Assembly (NCBI RefSeq): GCF_042648805.1
Contig: NZ_JBHRXZ010000022.1
Span: 248,001 to 312,000 of the forward strand
Length of the DNA: 64,000 nucleotides
Source of the DNA: Azomonas tarimensis
GTDB taxonomy: Bacteria > Pseudomonadota > Gammaproteobacteria > Pseudomonadales > Pseudomonadaceae
Direction of reading: 5' to 3'
The position numbers and the translations under genes are program-made. Under the pieces are notes generated by a model. The model was given only the letters and a program-made list of their open reading frames with translations, made no database searches and was not told the DNA's origin. Below are positions 46,161 through 54,442 of this stretch, one piece after another (position 1 is the stretch's first letter; every line of letters begins with the position of its first letter).

Positions 46161-47153
46161 CTACTTGTCCAGATGCTCGATGATCCGCCGTGCTGCTTCG
46201 CGCCCGCTGAGCCAGGCGCCTTCGACCCGACCGCTCAGGCACCAGTCACCGCAGGCATGGATGCCCATGTCCACATCGGCCAGCGAGCCCCACTGATGGG
46301 GCTGCGCGGGCCGGGCATACAACCAGCGATGGGCGATACTGAACGCGGGTTCCGGCAGGGGGCAGTCGAGCAGTTCGGCAAAGGCGCCGTGCAGATGCTC
46401 GATCACCGTTTCCTTGCTGGCATCCAGATGCTCGCGGCTCCACTGACTGGTGGCATGCATGACCCAGGTATCGAGCGGGTTGTCGCGTCCGGGCTTGCTG
46501 CGATCGCGGCTGAACCAGTCGAGTGCGCCGTTACGCACAAAGCAGCCGTCCATGCCTGTCTCCAGCGGTGTGGAGAAACCCAGGGCCACTGACCAGGTCG
46601 GCTCCATCGCCACGTTGGCCGCCTTGCCGGCCAGCACCGGCGCGGCGGTCAGGAGGTTGCAGGCCTGGGTCGCCGGGATGGCCACGACCACCTGGCTGAA
46701 CGGTCCGTAGGACTGGCCATCGGCATCCTGCAGGGTCCAGTGACGGGTGCCGCGAAAGATCTCGGTGATGCGGCAGCCAAAGGTTACCGGCGTTTCGCCA
46801 AGCAGGCCGCGGGTGATGGCGCTCATGCTGGGCGTGCCGACGTAGCGCTCCTGTTCATCCTGGGAGGGTCCAAGCTGGCCCTGGCGGAGTTCATAGAGGC
46901 TTGGCCGCCATTCGCTGGCCCAGCCGCGGGCCTGCCAGTCGCGCACCGCGGCGGCGAAGCGCCGGTCACGGGCGGTGAAATAGGCGGCGCCCAGGTCGAG
47001 CCGGCCGGCTTCGGTGCGCTTGCTGGCCATGCGGCCGCCGCTGCCGCGGCTCTTGTCGAAGAGATGGACAGGAAGTCCGGCCTCCTGCAGCGCCTGGGCA
47101 GCCGACAGGCCGGAGATCCCGGCGCCAATGATGGCGATCGAAACAGAGCTCAT
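46161..47153 (-). CDS. FAD/NAD(P)-binding oxidoreductase, renalase-like
   Basis: A 330-residue flavoprotein. FAD motif VSIAIIGAGISGLSAAQAL, then LFDKSRGSGGRMASKR and the C-terminal GIHACGDWCLSGRVEGAWLSGREAA. This set matches renalase-like amine oxidases found near photolyase and MerR genes in Pseudomonas. GAGG lies six bases before the ATG. A near-consensus PplR box lies about 50 bases upstream, so it should be light-induced. Confidence 0.87.
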   Translation of the reverse strand: MSSVSIAIIGAGISGLSAAQALQEAGLPVHLFDKSRGSGGRMASKRTEAGRLDLGAAYFTARDRRFAAAVRDWQARGWASEWRPSLYELRQGQLGPSQDEQERYVGTPSMSAITRGLLGETPVTFGCRITEIFRGTRHWTLQDADGQSYGPFSQVVVAIPATQACNLLTAAPVLAGKAANVAMEPTWSVALGFSTPLETGMDGCFVRNGALDWFSRDRSKPGRDNPLDTWVMHATSQWSREHLDASKETVIEHLHGAFAELLDCPLPEPAFSIAHRWLYARPAQPHQWGSLADVDMGIHACGDWCLSGRVEGAWLSGREAARRIIEHLDK

Positions 47154-47200
47154 GCGTTACCTCGCTAGTCAGATGTCCAGGCTATGCTGCAGCCTAAACT

Positions 47201-47223
47201 TGTACAATCCTCTTTTTTGTATA
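47201..47223. promoter_or_regulatory. Near-consensus PplR-type operator
   Basis: TGTACA (47201-47206) and TGTATA (47218-47223) are separated by 11 bases, one fewer than the recalled consensus. On the minus strand TTGTAC and TAGCCT stand 17 bases apart and could be -35/-10 for the FAD gene starting at 47153. The site also lies upstream of the epimerase pseudogene on the plus strand. Confidence 0.6.
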
Positions 47224-47330
47224 GGATTATGCCGAGAGTCCTGCGGCGCCCGGAAAGTGCACCTTCTATAGATGCAGAACGCGGCACGCGGGACAAGATC
47301 CATCAGTCGATTGCTGAGGAGCATATCCCC

Positions 47331-47777
47331 ATGCGCATCCGCCTGACAGGCGGCACCGGGCTCGCCATTTGCCCAGCGGCCCGCCGGGCCCCAGGCGATA
47401 GAGCGGCAGCAAGGTTGACCTTGCCCGCCAGTTCATGCCCGGGATCCATCGGGAAGACCAGATGAGGGTCATTGATTTTCTTTTGCACAGTCCCGAGGCG
47501 ACCGGTCCCTATAATGCGTGTGCGCCAGAGCCGGTGCGTAACGCCGGGTTCGGCCGGGCCCTGGCTCGCAGCCTAGGCCGTCCGGCACTGTTGCCGTACC
47601 GCCCCGCTGCGGCTGCGGCTGCGGCTGCGGCTGCGGCTGGGGTTGGGCGAATTGTCCGGCCTGCTGCCTGGTGGCCAGCGGGTGACGCCGGCGCGGTTGC
47701 TTGCGAAGGGCTTCGGCTTTCGCTTCAGCGAGCTGGACGCCGCTCTGGCCGACCTGCTCGGCTCGGCCAGTCGTTGA
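47331..47777 (+). pseudogene. Rearranged remnant of a TIGR01777 epimerase (YfcH/SulA-like)
   Basis: Pieces of one epimerase gene are visible. GAGGAG and an ATG at 47331 give MRIRLTGGTGL, the Rossmann start. Then, on the opposite strand at about 47355-47420, comes LLPLYRLGPGGPLG, a family motif now inverted. The plus strand resumes near 47417 with QFMPGIHREDQMRVIDFLL, then YNACAPEPVRNAGF and RALARSLGRPALLP. A frameshift follows near 47600, and the C-terminus continues in another frame (GQRVTPARLLAKGF, then LDAALADLLG) to a stop at 47777. About 150 internal codons are gone. The intact gene precedes hemH in other pseudomonads. Confidence 0.85.
47606..47639. repeat. Tandem hexanucleotide repeat (GCTGCG)
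   Basis: Five complete GCTGCG units plus GCTG. It lies inside the epimerase pseudogene, just past the frameshift, and codes Leu-Arg repeats in one frame and Ala in another. Slippage here may have begun or followed gene decay. Confidence 0.95.
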
Positions 47778-47807
47778 GTTGTCGTGGTTTCATCCAAGGA
47801 ATGTCGA

Positions 47808-48833
47808 ATGTCTGAACAGGCGTTGCTGCTGGTCAATCTGGGGTCCCCGGCGTCCACGTCGGTGGCCGACGTCCGCCGCTATCTGAATCAATTTCTCATG
47901 GACCCCTACGTGATCGACCTGCCCTGGCCCATGCGGCGCCTGCTGGTCTCGTTGATCCTGGCCCGACGTCCGGCCCAGTCGGCCCACGCCTATGCCTCGA
48001 TCTGGTGGCCGGAAGGGTCGCCCCTGGTGGTCATCAGCCGCCGCCTGCAGCAGGCGATGGCGGCCCATTGGCCCGAAGGGCCGGTGGAGCTGGCGATGCG
48101 CTATGGCGAGCCGTCCATCGAAGGTGCCCTGGTGCGCCTAGCCAGCCAGGGCATCGGCGAGGTGGTATTCGCGCCGCTGTATCCGCACTTTGCCGACAGC
48201 ACCACCACCACCGCGGTGGAAGAGGCGCGGCGGGTGATCCACGAGCATGGTCTGTCGCTACGGGTGCGACTGCTGCAGCCCTTCTTTGACCAGCCCGAGT
48301 ACCTCGATGCGCTGGTCGCCAGCGCCCGGCCCTATCTCGACGATGGTTTCGACCACCTGCTGATGAGCTACCACGGGCTGCCCGAGCGGCACCTGCACAA
48401 GGCGGACCCGAGCGGCGCGCATTGCCTGCGAGGCGCCGACTGCTGCCAGCGCGCCGAGGGCGAGGTGCTTGCAGCCTGCTATCGGGCGCAGTGCTACCGG
48501 ACCAGCGAAGGCCTCGCCGCCCGTGCTGGCCTGGATCCGGCCAAGTGGTCGGTGTCCTTCCAGTCACGCCTAGGGCGGGCGAAATGGATCGAGCCCTACA
48601 CCGAGGCGCGTCTGGACGAGCTCGCCGGGCAGGGCGTGAAGCGGCTGCTGGTGATGTGCCCGGCGTTTGTCGCCGACTGCATCGAGACCCTCGAGGAGAT
48701 CGGCGATCGCGCCCGTGAGCAGTTCCTCCAGGCCGGGGGCGAAGAGCTGCGCCTGGTGCCCTGCCTGAATACCCATGAAGCCTGGCTTCCGGCGCTGGCT
48801 ACGCTGTGCCGGCGCGCTCCGCTGCAGCTGTAG
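47808..48833 (+). CDS. hemH: Ferrochelatase
   Basis: A 341-residue ferrochelatase. Start ALLLVNLGSPAS, the metal-site region LLMSYHGLPERHL (catalytic His), and SFQSRLGRAKWIEPYTEARL are the family hallmarks, with the C-terminal VMCPAFVADCIETLEEI and Glu near it. It inserts Fe(II) into protoporphyrin IX at the inner membrane, the last step of haem synthesis. AAGGA lies seven bases before the ATG. It lies between light-response genes, fitting the light sensitivity of porphyrins. Its promoter is uncertain; a TATAAT at 47510 is inside the pseudogene. Confidence 0.95.
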   Translation: MSEQALLLVNLGSPASTSVADVRRYLNQFLMDPYVIDLPWPMRRLLVSLILARRPAQSAHAYASIWWPEGSPLVVISRRLQQAMAAHWPEGPVELAMRYGEPSIEGALVRLASQGIGEVVFAPLYPHFADSTTTTAVEEARRVIHEHGLSLRVRLLQPFFDQPEYLDALVASARPYLDDGFDHLLMSYHGLPERHLHKADPSGAHCLRGADCCQRAEGEVLAACYRAQCYRTSEGLAARAGLDPAKWSVSFQSRLGRAKWIEPYTEARLDELAGQGVKRLLVMCPAFVADCIETLEEIGDRAREQFLQAGGEELRLVPCLNTHEAWLPALATLCRRAPLQL

Positions 48834-48894
48834 ACTGATATGCCTACAGCACAGGGTTACAATGCCGGCTTTTCCCGGCGTCGCGAATCTGTGC

Positions 48895-49851
48895 ATGAAT
48901 GAATCAACCGGCGTTTCCAGCCTTACCCTGGCGTTGTCCGCGCGCGACGAGCTGTTTCCCATCCGCGAGGTCGCGCGCCTGACCGGCGTCAACCCGGTGA
49001 CCCTGCGTGCCTGGGAGCGGCGCTACGGGCTGATACAGCCAACCCGTACCGACAGTGGGCACCGGCTCTATTCCATGGCTGACGTCGAATCGGTGCGCAG
49101 CATCCAGGCCTGGATCCGCCGCGGTGTTCCGGTCAGCAAGGTGGGCGACATCCTGGCCCGCTCCGCTGCCGGCAGTGCTGGCGCGTCCGCGGCAGAGGCG
49201 GCCGGTGGCGAGTGGGGTCAATGGCAGGAGTGGCAGGGCCGCCTGGAAGAGGCCCTGCAGAGCTTCGACGAGTCCGAGCTGGAGCGGGTATACGGGCAGA
49301 TTCTGGCAACCTGGCCGGTCGCGCTGGCCCTGGAGGAGGTGCTGATGCCTGTCTGGCAGGGGCTGGCGCTGCGCACCGAAGAATTCGGTCGCACCAGCGA
49401 ATGGCTGTTTCTCGATGCCTTCCTGCGCAGCCGGATCGCCGTGCGCCTGCAGATGAATCGCCCGCGGCATGGCCGGCGGGTGCTGATGGCAGCGGTGCCG
49501 GGGCATTGTCGCGACCTGGAATTGCTGGTGGCCGCGCTGCTGCTCGCTGGCGAGCAGCAGGCAGTGACCCTGTTGCCCCTGGGGCAGCCGCTGGATGAGC
49601 TGGCACTGGTCTGCGAGCGCGCCCGCCCGGAGGCGCTGGTGCTGTTTTCCAATCGCCCGCTGGCTGCCGATCTACAGCGTCAGCTGGGTCGCATGGTACT
49701 GACGCTGGGCTGTCCGCTGGCGCTGGCCGGCGAGGCTGCGGAACTCGCCGGAGAAGCCTTTGCCGGGACCCCGGTGGCCTGCCTGGGGCGGCCCAGCGGG
49801 GCCATGGCCGGACGTCTGAAACAATTGCTCGATGGCCACCTCGATACCTGA
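48895..49851 (+). CDS. MerR-family regulator, class II LitR/PplR type, paired with LOV
   Basis: A 318-residue regulator from the ATG at 48895; an in-frame ATG at 48862 is possible. The MerR domain reads LFPIREVARLTGVNPVTLRA, then ERRYGLIQPTRTDSGHRLYS. The C-terminal half is a LitR-like sensor fold without DxHxxG. It is tail to tail with the LOV gene, stop codons abutting without a gap. PplR-LOV cognate pairs of this kind control light-induced genes in Pseudomonas putida. It follows hemH by 61 bases on the same strand. Confidence 0.9.
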   Translation: MNESTGVSSLTLALSARDELFPIREVARLTGVNPVTLRAWERRYGLIQPTRTDSGHRLYSMADVESVRSIQAWIRRGVPVSKVGDILARSAAGSAGASAAEAAGGEWGQWQEWQGRLEEALQSFDESELERVYGQILATWPVALALEEVLMPVWQGLALRTEEFGRTSEWLFLDAFLRSRIAVRLQMNRPRHGRRVLMAAVPGHCRDLELLVAALLLAGEQQAVTLLPLGQPLDELALVCERARPEALVLFSNRPLAADLQRQLGRMVLTLGCPLALAGEAAELAGEAFAGTPVACLGRPSGAMAGRLKQLLDGHLDT

Positions 49852-50304
49852 CTAGAGGTTTCTTCTGAGAGCTGCCAATTCCTCCTGCAGGCGGGCCAGC
49901 TCGGCTTCCAGGGCTGCCACCCGCTCGCGCGCCTGGACCTCGCGGGTGACGTCCTTCTGGATGCCGATGAAGTAGGTCAGCTGGTCGCGCTCGTTGAACA
50001 CCGGCGCCAGCGACAGTTCACTCCAGAACATGCTGCCGTCCTGGCGGTAATTGCGTAGCACCTGGCGGCAGGCCTTGCGTTCGCGTATCGCCTGGCGAAT
50101 CACCTCCAGCGCCGCCTGGTCGCGATCGCTGTTCTGCAGGAAGCGGCAGTCCTGGTAGAGGATGTCATCGACGCGATAGCCGGTCAGCGCTTCGAATGCC
50201 GGATTGGCGTAGATGAGTATGTTGTCGTCGCCCTCCTGCTCGGTGACCACGATCCCATCGTTGCTGGCTTCGACCATCAGTTGCAGCAGTTGCCCGTTGA
50301 TCAT
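49852..50304 (-). CDS. Short LOV blue-light photoreceptor (PpSB1-LOV-like)
   Basis: A 150-residue protein: a LOV domain with the flavin-adduct Cys53 in YQDCRFLQ, the flavin-contact YANPAFEALTGY and the C-terminal FIGIQKDVTREVQ strand. It closely resembles PpSB1-LOV of Pseudomonas putida (start MIN-QLLQ-MV-ASNDGIVV). The tail (residues about 118-150, ERVAALEAELARLQEELAAL) is a coiled coil, suited to dimers. It has no effector domain and probably signals by contact with the PplR regulators. Confidence 0.94.
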   Translation of the reverse strand: MINGQLLQLMVEASNDGIVVTEQEGDDNILIYANPAFEALTGYRVDDILYQDCRFLQNSDRDQAALEVIRQAIRERKACRQVLRNYRQDGSMFWSELSLAPVFNERDQLTYFIGIQKDVTREVQARERVAALEAELARLQEELAALRRNL

Positions 50305-50638
50305 CGGTGCTCCCCGTTTTTTCGTGATTCTACTGTGCAGCGCGGCGCTTCGACCGATACAGCGAGCAAAATCGCCAACTGGTGCAAGGAAACGCTAAGT
50401 TACAACTGCTACGGCGTAATATGGTGCATCGGACCGCATGGCACATTGCCACAGGCCAATGAAATCGCGGCGGTGCATGGCATGGAACTCGCTTGGCGAT
50501 TTCTGTTCTCCCGCTCCGTCATTCCTATGGCGTCAAGATTAAGACCAGGCGAATGGCAGGCAGTGAGCCGCTCGCATTCCGTCTGCAGGCAAACCCCTCG
50601 CGTGTTCAGGGCCCTCATGCAATGGTTAGGGAAGCATC
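50305..50638. other. Intergenic region between LOV gene and Amt-GGDEF-EAL gene
   Basis: A divergent promoter region of 334 bases. It has lower GC than the flanks. I see no TGTACA box, no clear sigma-54 site and no coding frame with a ribosome binding site. TAATAT near 50417 is a possible -10 on the plus strand, without a convincing -35. AGGGAAG lies just before the Amt-fusion ATG. Confidence 0.6.
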
Positions 50639-53600
50639 ATGCAATCAGCCTCGATAGATATCCTGTGGCTCGTGTTATGCGCCGGTCTGGTGTTCAACAT
50701 GCAGATCGGCTTTCTGTGTCTGGAGTCCGGGCTGACGCGCAGCAAGAATGCGATCAACGTTGCGATCAAGAATATGGCCGACCTCAGCGTCGCGATCCTC
50801 CTCTACTGGTTGTACGGTTTCGCATTAATGTTCGGTTCCAGCGCCGGTGGATTGTTCGGAAACAGCCATTTCCTCATTGAGGCCGATGGCGACGCCTGGC
50901 CCATGGCGTTCTTTCTGTTCCAGGCCATGTTCTGTGCCACCGCGGCAACCATTGTGTCCGGCGCCGCGGCAGAGCGCATGCGTTTCAGTGCCTATCTGGT
51001 GGTGGCGCTGCTGGCCGCGGGGCTGATCTATCCGATATTCGGACATTGGGCCTGGGGTGGCGCCTTTGCCGAGGGCGAGGGCTGGCTGGCGGGCCAGGGC
51101 TTTGTCGATTTCGCCGGGTCGACGGTGGTCCACGGGGTAGGGGGCTGGATCGCACTGGCGGCGATCATGGTCATCGGCCCGCGGTTGGGGCGCTTCGACG
51201 GCAGTCGCCGTGAGCGCAGCATGCCTGGCTCAAACCTGCCAATGGCGATGCTGGGCGGCCTGCTGCTGCTGTTCGGCTGGCTCGGCTTCAACGGGGGCAG
51301 CACCCTGGCGTTCAACGTGCAGGTGCCGGGTATCGTGGCCAACACCACTCTCGCGGGCATGGCCGGCATCGCAGGTGGCTCCCTGATGTCTTGGCTGCGC
51401 TTCCGCCTCATCGAGCCGATCCTGCCGCTCAACGGCATGCTTGCCGGGCTGGTGGCGGTCACTGCAGCAGCCCATGCGATCAGCCCCGGCGCGGCGGTGC
51501 TGATCGGTTTTGTCGGCAGTCTGGTGATGTTCTTCGCCGACCGCCTGCTGCTGCGCTGGGGAATCGACGACGCGATCAGCGCGGTGCCTGTGCACCTGGT
51601 CGCCGGCATATGGGGCACCCTGTCGGTCGGGCTGTTCGCCAATCTGGAATTGCTCGGCACCGGCCTCAGCCGGAGCGAGCAGTTGCTGGCTCAGGTGCAG
51701 GGCATCCTGGTCTGCGCGATCTGGGCCTTTGGCGCGACCTACACCGCGTTGCGCCTGATCAATCGCGTCTTTCCCATGCGGGTGGACCCAGACGACGAGG
51801 TGCGCGGGCTCAACGTCAGCGAGCATGGTGCCCGCACCGAGCTTATCGAGCTGCTCGACGCCATGGCCGAACACCAGCGGCAGGGGCAGTTCAGCCGTGA
51901 GGTGGAGGTCGAACCCTTCACCGAGGTGGGCCAGATCGCCGCGCAGTACAACAAGGTGATCCGCGCCCTGCACAATGCCATGGCCAAGACCCAGGCGATC
52001 GTCCGCGATATTCGCGACGGCATCATCACCTACAGCCGCGAAGGCGTGCTGACCAGTTGCAATCCGGGGGCCGAACGCCTGTTCGGACTGCCGGCCGAGC
52101 AACTGGTGGGGCGCCCGCTGCACCAGTTCGTCGCCACCAGTGGTGCCTGGTCCACGGCGCTGGTGCCCGATGCTGGCGGCGAGGCCCGCTGCGAGCTGCT
52201 GCTGCGCGGCCACGACGGGCGCAACTTCTCCGCCGAGCTCACCGCCAGCCAGGGCGCTGCCGATGGCGACGACATCACCTGCATGGTGCGTGACATCACC
52301 GAGCGGCGTCTGGTGGAAGAGCAGCTGTTCCAGGAAAAGATGCTGGCGCAGGTGACCCTCGCCTCCATTGGCGACGGGGTCATCACCACCGACCGCGCCG
52401 GCCGGGTGCAGTATCTCAACCCGGTCGCCGAAGCGCTCACTGGCTGGAGCAGTGACCAGGCACGGGGGCTGTCTCTGTCGGAGATCTACCACCTGTACGA
52501 CGAGGATACCGGGGTGCCGCTGCCTGGCCCGGTGAGCAAGGTGCTGCATCGCCGCCGCAGTCAGGACGGTGAACGTTTCGACATGGCCCCCGGCATGCTG
52601 CGTCAGCGCGACGGCAGGCTGGTGGCAGTGCAGGACGCAGCCGCGCCGATCCGCGACGCCGCCGGGGCCATTATCGGGGTGGTGCTGACCTTCCGCGACG
52701 TCACCGAGACCCGCCAACTGGCCCGCGAGCTGTCCTTCCAGGCGTCCCATGACCCCCTGACCGGGTTGTCCAACCGTGCTGCCTTCGAGCAGAGGGTCGA
52801 GGCTCTGTTGCAACTGGCTCCCGCCGAGCGCGGCGAGCATGTGCTCTGCTACATGGATCTGGACCAGTTCAAAGTGGTGAACGACACCTGCGGCCATGCT
52901 GCCGGCGATGAGCTGCTGCGCCAGCTGGTGCGGCTGTTCAAAAGCCGGGTGCGCAATAGCGATGTGCTTGCCCGCCTGGGCGGCGATGAGTTCGGCGTGC
53001 TGTTCTTCGATTGCCCGATGCCCCGTGCGCAGCAGATCGCCGAGAGCATGCGCGCACTGGTCGACGAGTTTCGCTTCAGCTGGGAAGGCAAGACCTTCGC
53101 TGTGGGCGTGAGCATCGGCATGGTTGCCGTGGACGATACCACCCAGGCCCTCGGGCCACTGCTCAGCGCTGCCGACAGCGCCTGCTATGCGGCCAAGGAG
53201 GGCGGGCGCAACCGGGTGCATATCTATCAGGCCGATGATGCCCAGCTGCTCGAACGTCGTGGCGAGATGCAGTGGACCCAGCGCCTGCGCGAGGCGCTGG
53301 ATACCGACCGCCTGCGGTTGTTCGTGCAATGCATCGAGCCTGCCGATGGCAGCGTGCAGGACGGTGGGCGTTACGAAGTCCTGGTGCGCATGCTCGACGA
53401 GGACGGTGGCACCATCCCGCCGGGCGCCTTCATGCCGGCGGCCGAGCGCTACGACATGGCCTCGGCGGTGGATCGCTGGGTCACTGGCAATTTCCTCGCC
53501 TGGGTCGGCGACTACTGCCGTCGCCACGGCGGGCCGCGTGGACACTATTCAATCAATCTCTCGGCTGCCTCGCTGAACGAGGAGAGCTTCCTCGACTTCA

Positions 53601-54040
53601 TCCTCGCCGCCATCGAGCGCCACCAGATTCCCACCGAGTGCCTGTGTTTCGAGATCACCGAAACCGCCGCGATTTCCCACCTGAGCCGCGCGACCCGCTT
53701 CATGGAGCGGCTCAAGGCAGTGGGCTGCAGCTTCGCGCTGGATGATTTCGGTTCGGGGTTGTCCTCCTTTGGCTATCTCAAGACCCTGCCGGTGGACTAC
53801 CTCAAGATCGACGGCGGCTTCGTTCGTGATCTCGACAAGGACCCCATCGCCCGCGCCATGGTCACTTCCATTAATTCCATCGGCCATGAGATGAATCTCA
53901 AGACCGTCGCCGAATTCGTCGAATCAGCGGAGATCCTCGAACGGCTGCGGACAATCGGCGTGGACTACGTCCAGGGCTATCACCTCGGCATGCCCAAGCC
54001 CCTGAGCGAACTGTCCGGGGTTCGGATGATGCCGAGGTGA
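50639..54040 (+). CDS. Ammonium transporter fused to HAMP-like, PAS, PAS, GGDEF and EAL domains
   Basis: One frame of 1133 residues. Residues 1-385 are an Amt: DFAGSTVVHGVGGW (Asp and first pore His), WLGFNGGS (gate Phe) and VPVHLVAGIWGTL (second pore His) are intact, so the pore could conduct. GLNVSEHGA ends the Amt, then a HAMP-like segment (near 410-440), PAS at about 450-560, PAS at 570-690, GGDEF with LGGDEFG near 780, and EAL with EVLVR (for EALLR) near 913, DDFGSG near 1034 and QGYHLG. All main EAL metal ligands look present. It should couple external ammonium to cyclic di-GMP. Confidence 0.93.
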   Translation: MQSASIDILWLVLCAGLVFNMQIGFLCLESGLTRSKNAINVAIKNMADLSVAILLYWLYGFALMFGSSAGGLFGNSHFLIEADGDAWPMAFFLFQAMFCATAATIVSGAAAERMRFSAYLVVALLAAGLIYPIFGHWAWGGAFAEGEGWLAGQGFVDFAGSTVVHGVGGWIALAAIMVIGPRLGRFDGSRRERSMPGSNLPMAMLGGLLLLFGWLGFNGGSTLAFNVQVPGIVANTTLAGMAGIAGGSLMSWLRFRLIEPILPLNGMLAGLVAVTAAAHAISPGAAVLIGFVGSLVMFFADRLLLRWGIDDAISAVPVHLVAGIWGTLSVGLFANLELLGTGLSRSEQLLAQVQGILVCAIWAFGATYTALRLINRVFPMRVDPDDEVRGLNVSEHGARTELIELLDAMAEHQRQGQFSREVEVEPFTEVGQIAAQYNKVIRALHNAMAKTQAIVRDIRDGIITYSREGVLTSCNPGAERLFGLPAEQLVGRPLHQFVATSGAWSTALVPDAGGEARCELLLRGHDGRNFSAELTASQGAADGDDITCMVRDITERRLVEEQLFQEKMLAQVTLASIGDGVITTDRAGRVQYLNPVAEALTGWSSDQARGLSLSEIYHLYDEDTGVPLPGPVSKVLHRRRSQDGERFDMAPGMLRQRDGRLVAVQDAAAPIRDAAGAIIGVVLTFRDVTETRQLARELSFQASHDPLTGLSNRAAFEQRVEALLQLAPAERGEHVLCYMDLDQFKVVNDTCGHAAGDELLRQLVRLFKSRVRNSDVLARLGGDEFGVLFFDCPMPRAQQIAESMRALVDEFRFSWEGKTFAVGVSIGMVAVDDTTQALGPLLSAADSACYAAKEGGRNRVHIYQADDAQLLERRGEMQWTQRLREALDTDRLRLFVQCIEPADGSVQDGGRYEVLVRMLDEDGGTIPPGAFMPAAERYDMASAVDRWVTGNFLAWVGDYCRRHGGPRGHYSINLSAASLNEESFLDFILAAIERHQIPTECLCFEITETAAISHLSRATRFMERLKAVGCSFALDDFGSGLSSFGYLKTLPVDYLKIDGGFVRDLDKDPIARAMVTSINSIGHEMNLKTVAEFVESAEILERLRTIGVDYVQGYHLGMPKPLSELSGVRMMPR

Positions 54041-54205
54041 GGGGGAGGGGCCGATGGGCGTGCTGATTTTGGTATGACGGAAGCGTTGTCTAGCCCTGAA
54101 TGGGGAGAAGGGACAATGTCGAATAAGCTCGATACGGCAATGCCGCCTGCGCATGCCGTTGGAGCGCTGGCGTGCGGCGGGTGAAAAGGGGTGGGCGGCG
54201 TGGAA

Positions 54206-54231
54206 CAAGCGCCGCCGCCAGACGGCGCTTG
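54206..54231. terminator. Hairpin terminator-like inverted repeat
   Basis: CAAGCGCCG-N8-CGGCGCTTG is a perfect nine-base dyad lying between the end of the Amt-fusion gene and the small gene's stop codon. It lacks a long U-run on either strand, so its efficiency is uncertain; it may serve both convergent transcripts. Confidence 0.6.
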
Positions 54232-54235
54232 CCTT

Positions 54236-54442
54236 CTATTGCTTGGCCAGCGCCTCCTGAATCTGGTCGGCGTACTTCGATAGTTGCTCGAATTCGTATT
54301 CGAGGCTGACCTCCCCAGAGGGTCCGGCTGCGCGCGCCGCAATCACTTCGAGCGCTGCCGCCACTGCATAAGCGCGTCGGCCCTTCGCTTCATCCGAGGA
54401 GTACTCCGACGCGCTTACCACGAGCTTGCCTACTTCATTCAT
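54236..54442 (-). CDS. Small hypothetical protein
   Basis: A 68-residue protein from the ATG at 54442, with GGAGGA seven bases upstream. It is helical and acidic (VVSASEYSSDEAKGRRAYAV, then LEYEFEQLSKYADQIQEALAKQ), without membrane or metal motifs. No family is recognised. The clear ribosome binding site and terminator support a real gene. Confidence 0.65.
   Translation of the reverse strand: MNEVGKLVVSASEYSSDEAKGRRAYAVAAALEVIAARAAGPSGEVSLEYEFEQLSKYADQIQEALAKQ

Noticed and set aside
47483..47515. TTGCAC and TATAAT as the hemH promoter
   Set aside because: The spacer is 21 bases, too long for sigma-70, and TATAAT is part of codons Pro-Tyr-Asn-Ala of the epimerase remnant. It might act by chance, but I do not call it.
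47606..47639. Tandem GCTGCG tract as a CRISPR-like array
   Set aside because: Units are six bases and contiguous, with no spacers.
51230..53545. A 771-residue minus-strand frame opposite the Amt fusion gene
   Set aside because: Shadow frame; the plus-strand protein has all Amt, GGDEF and EAL motifs.
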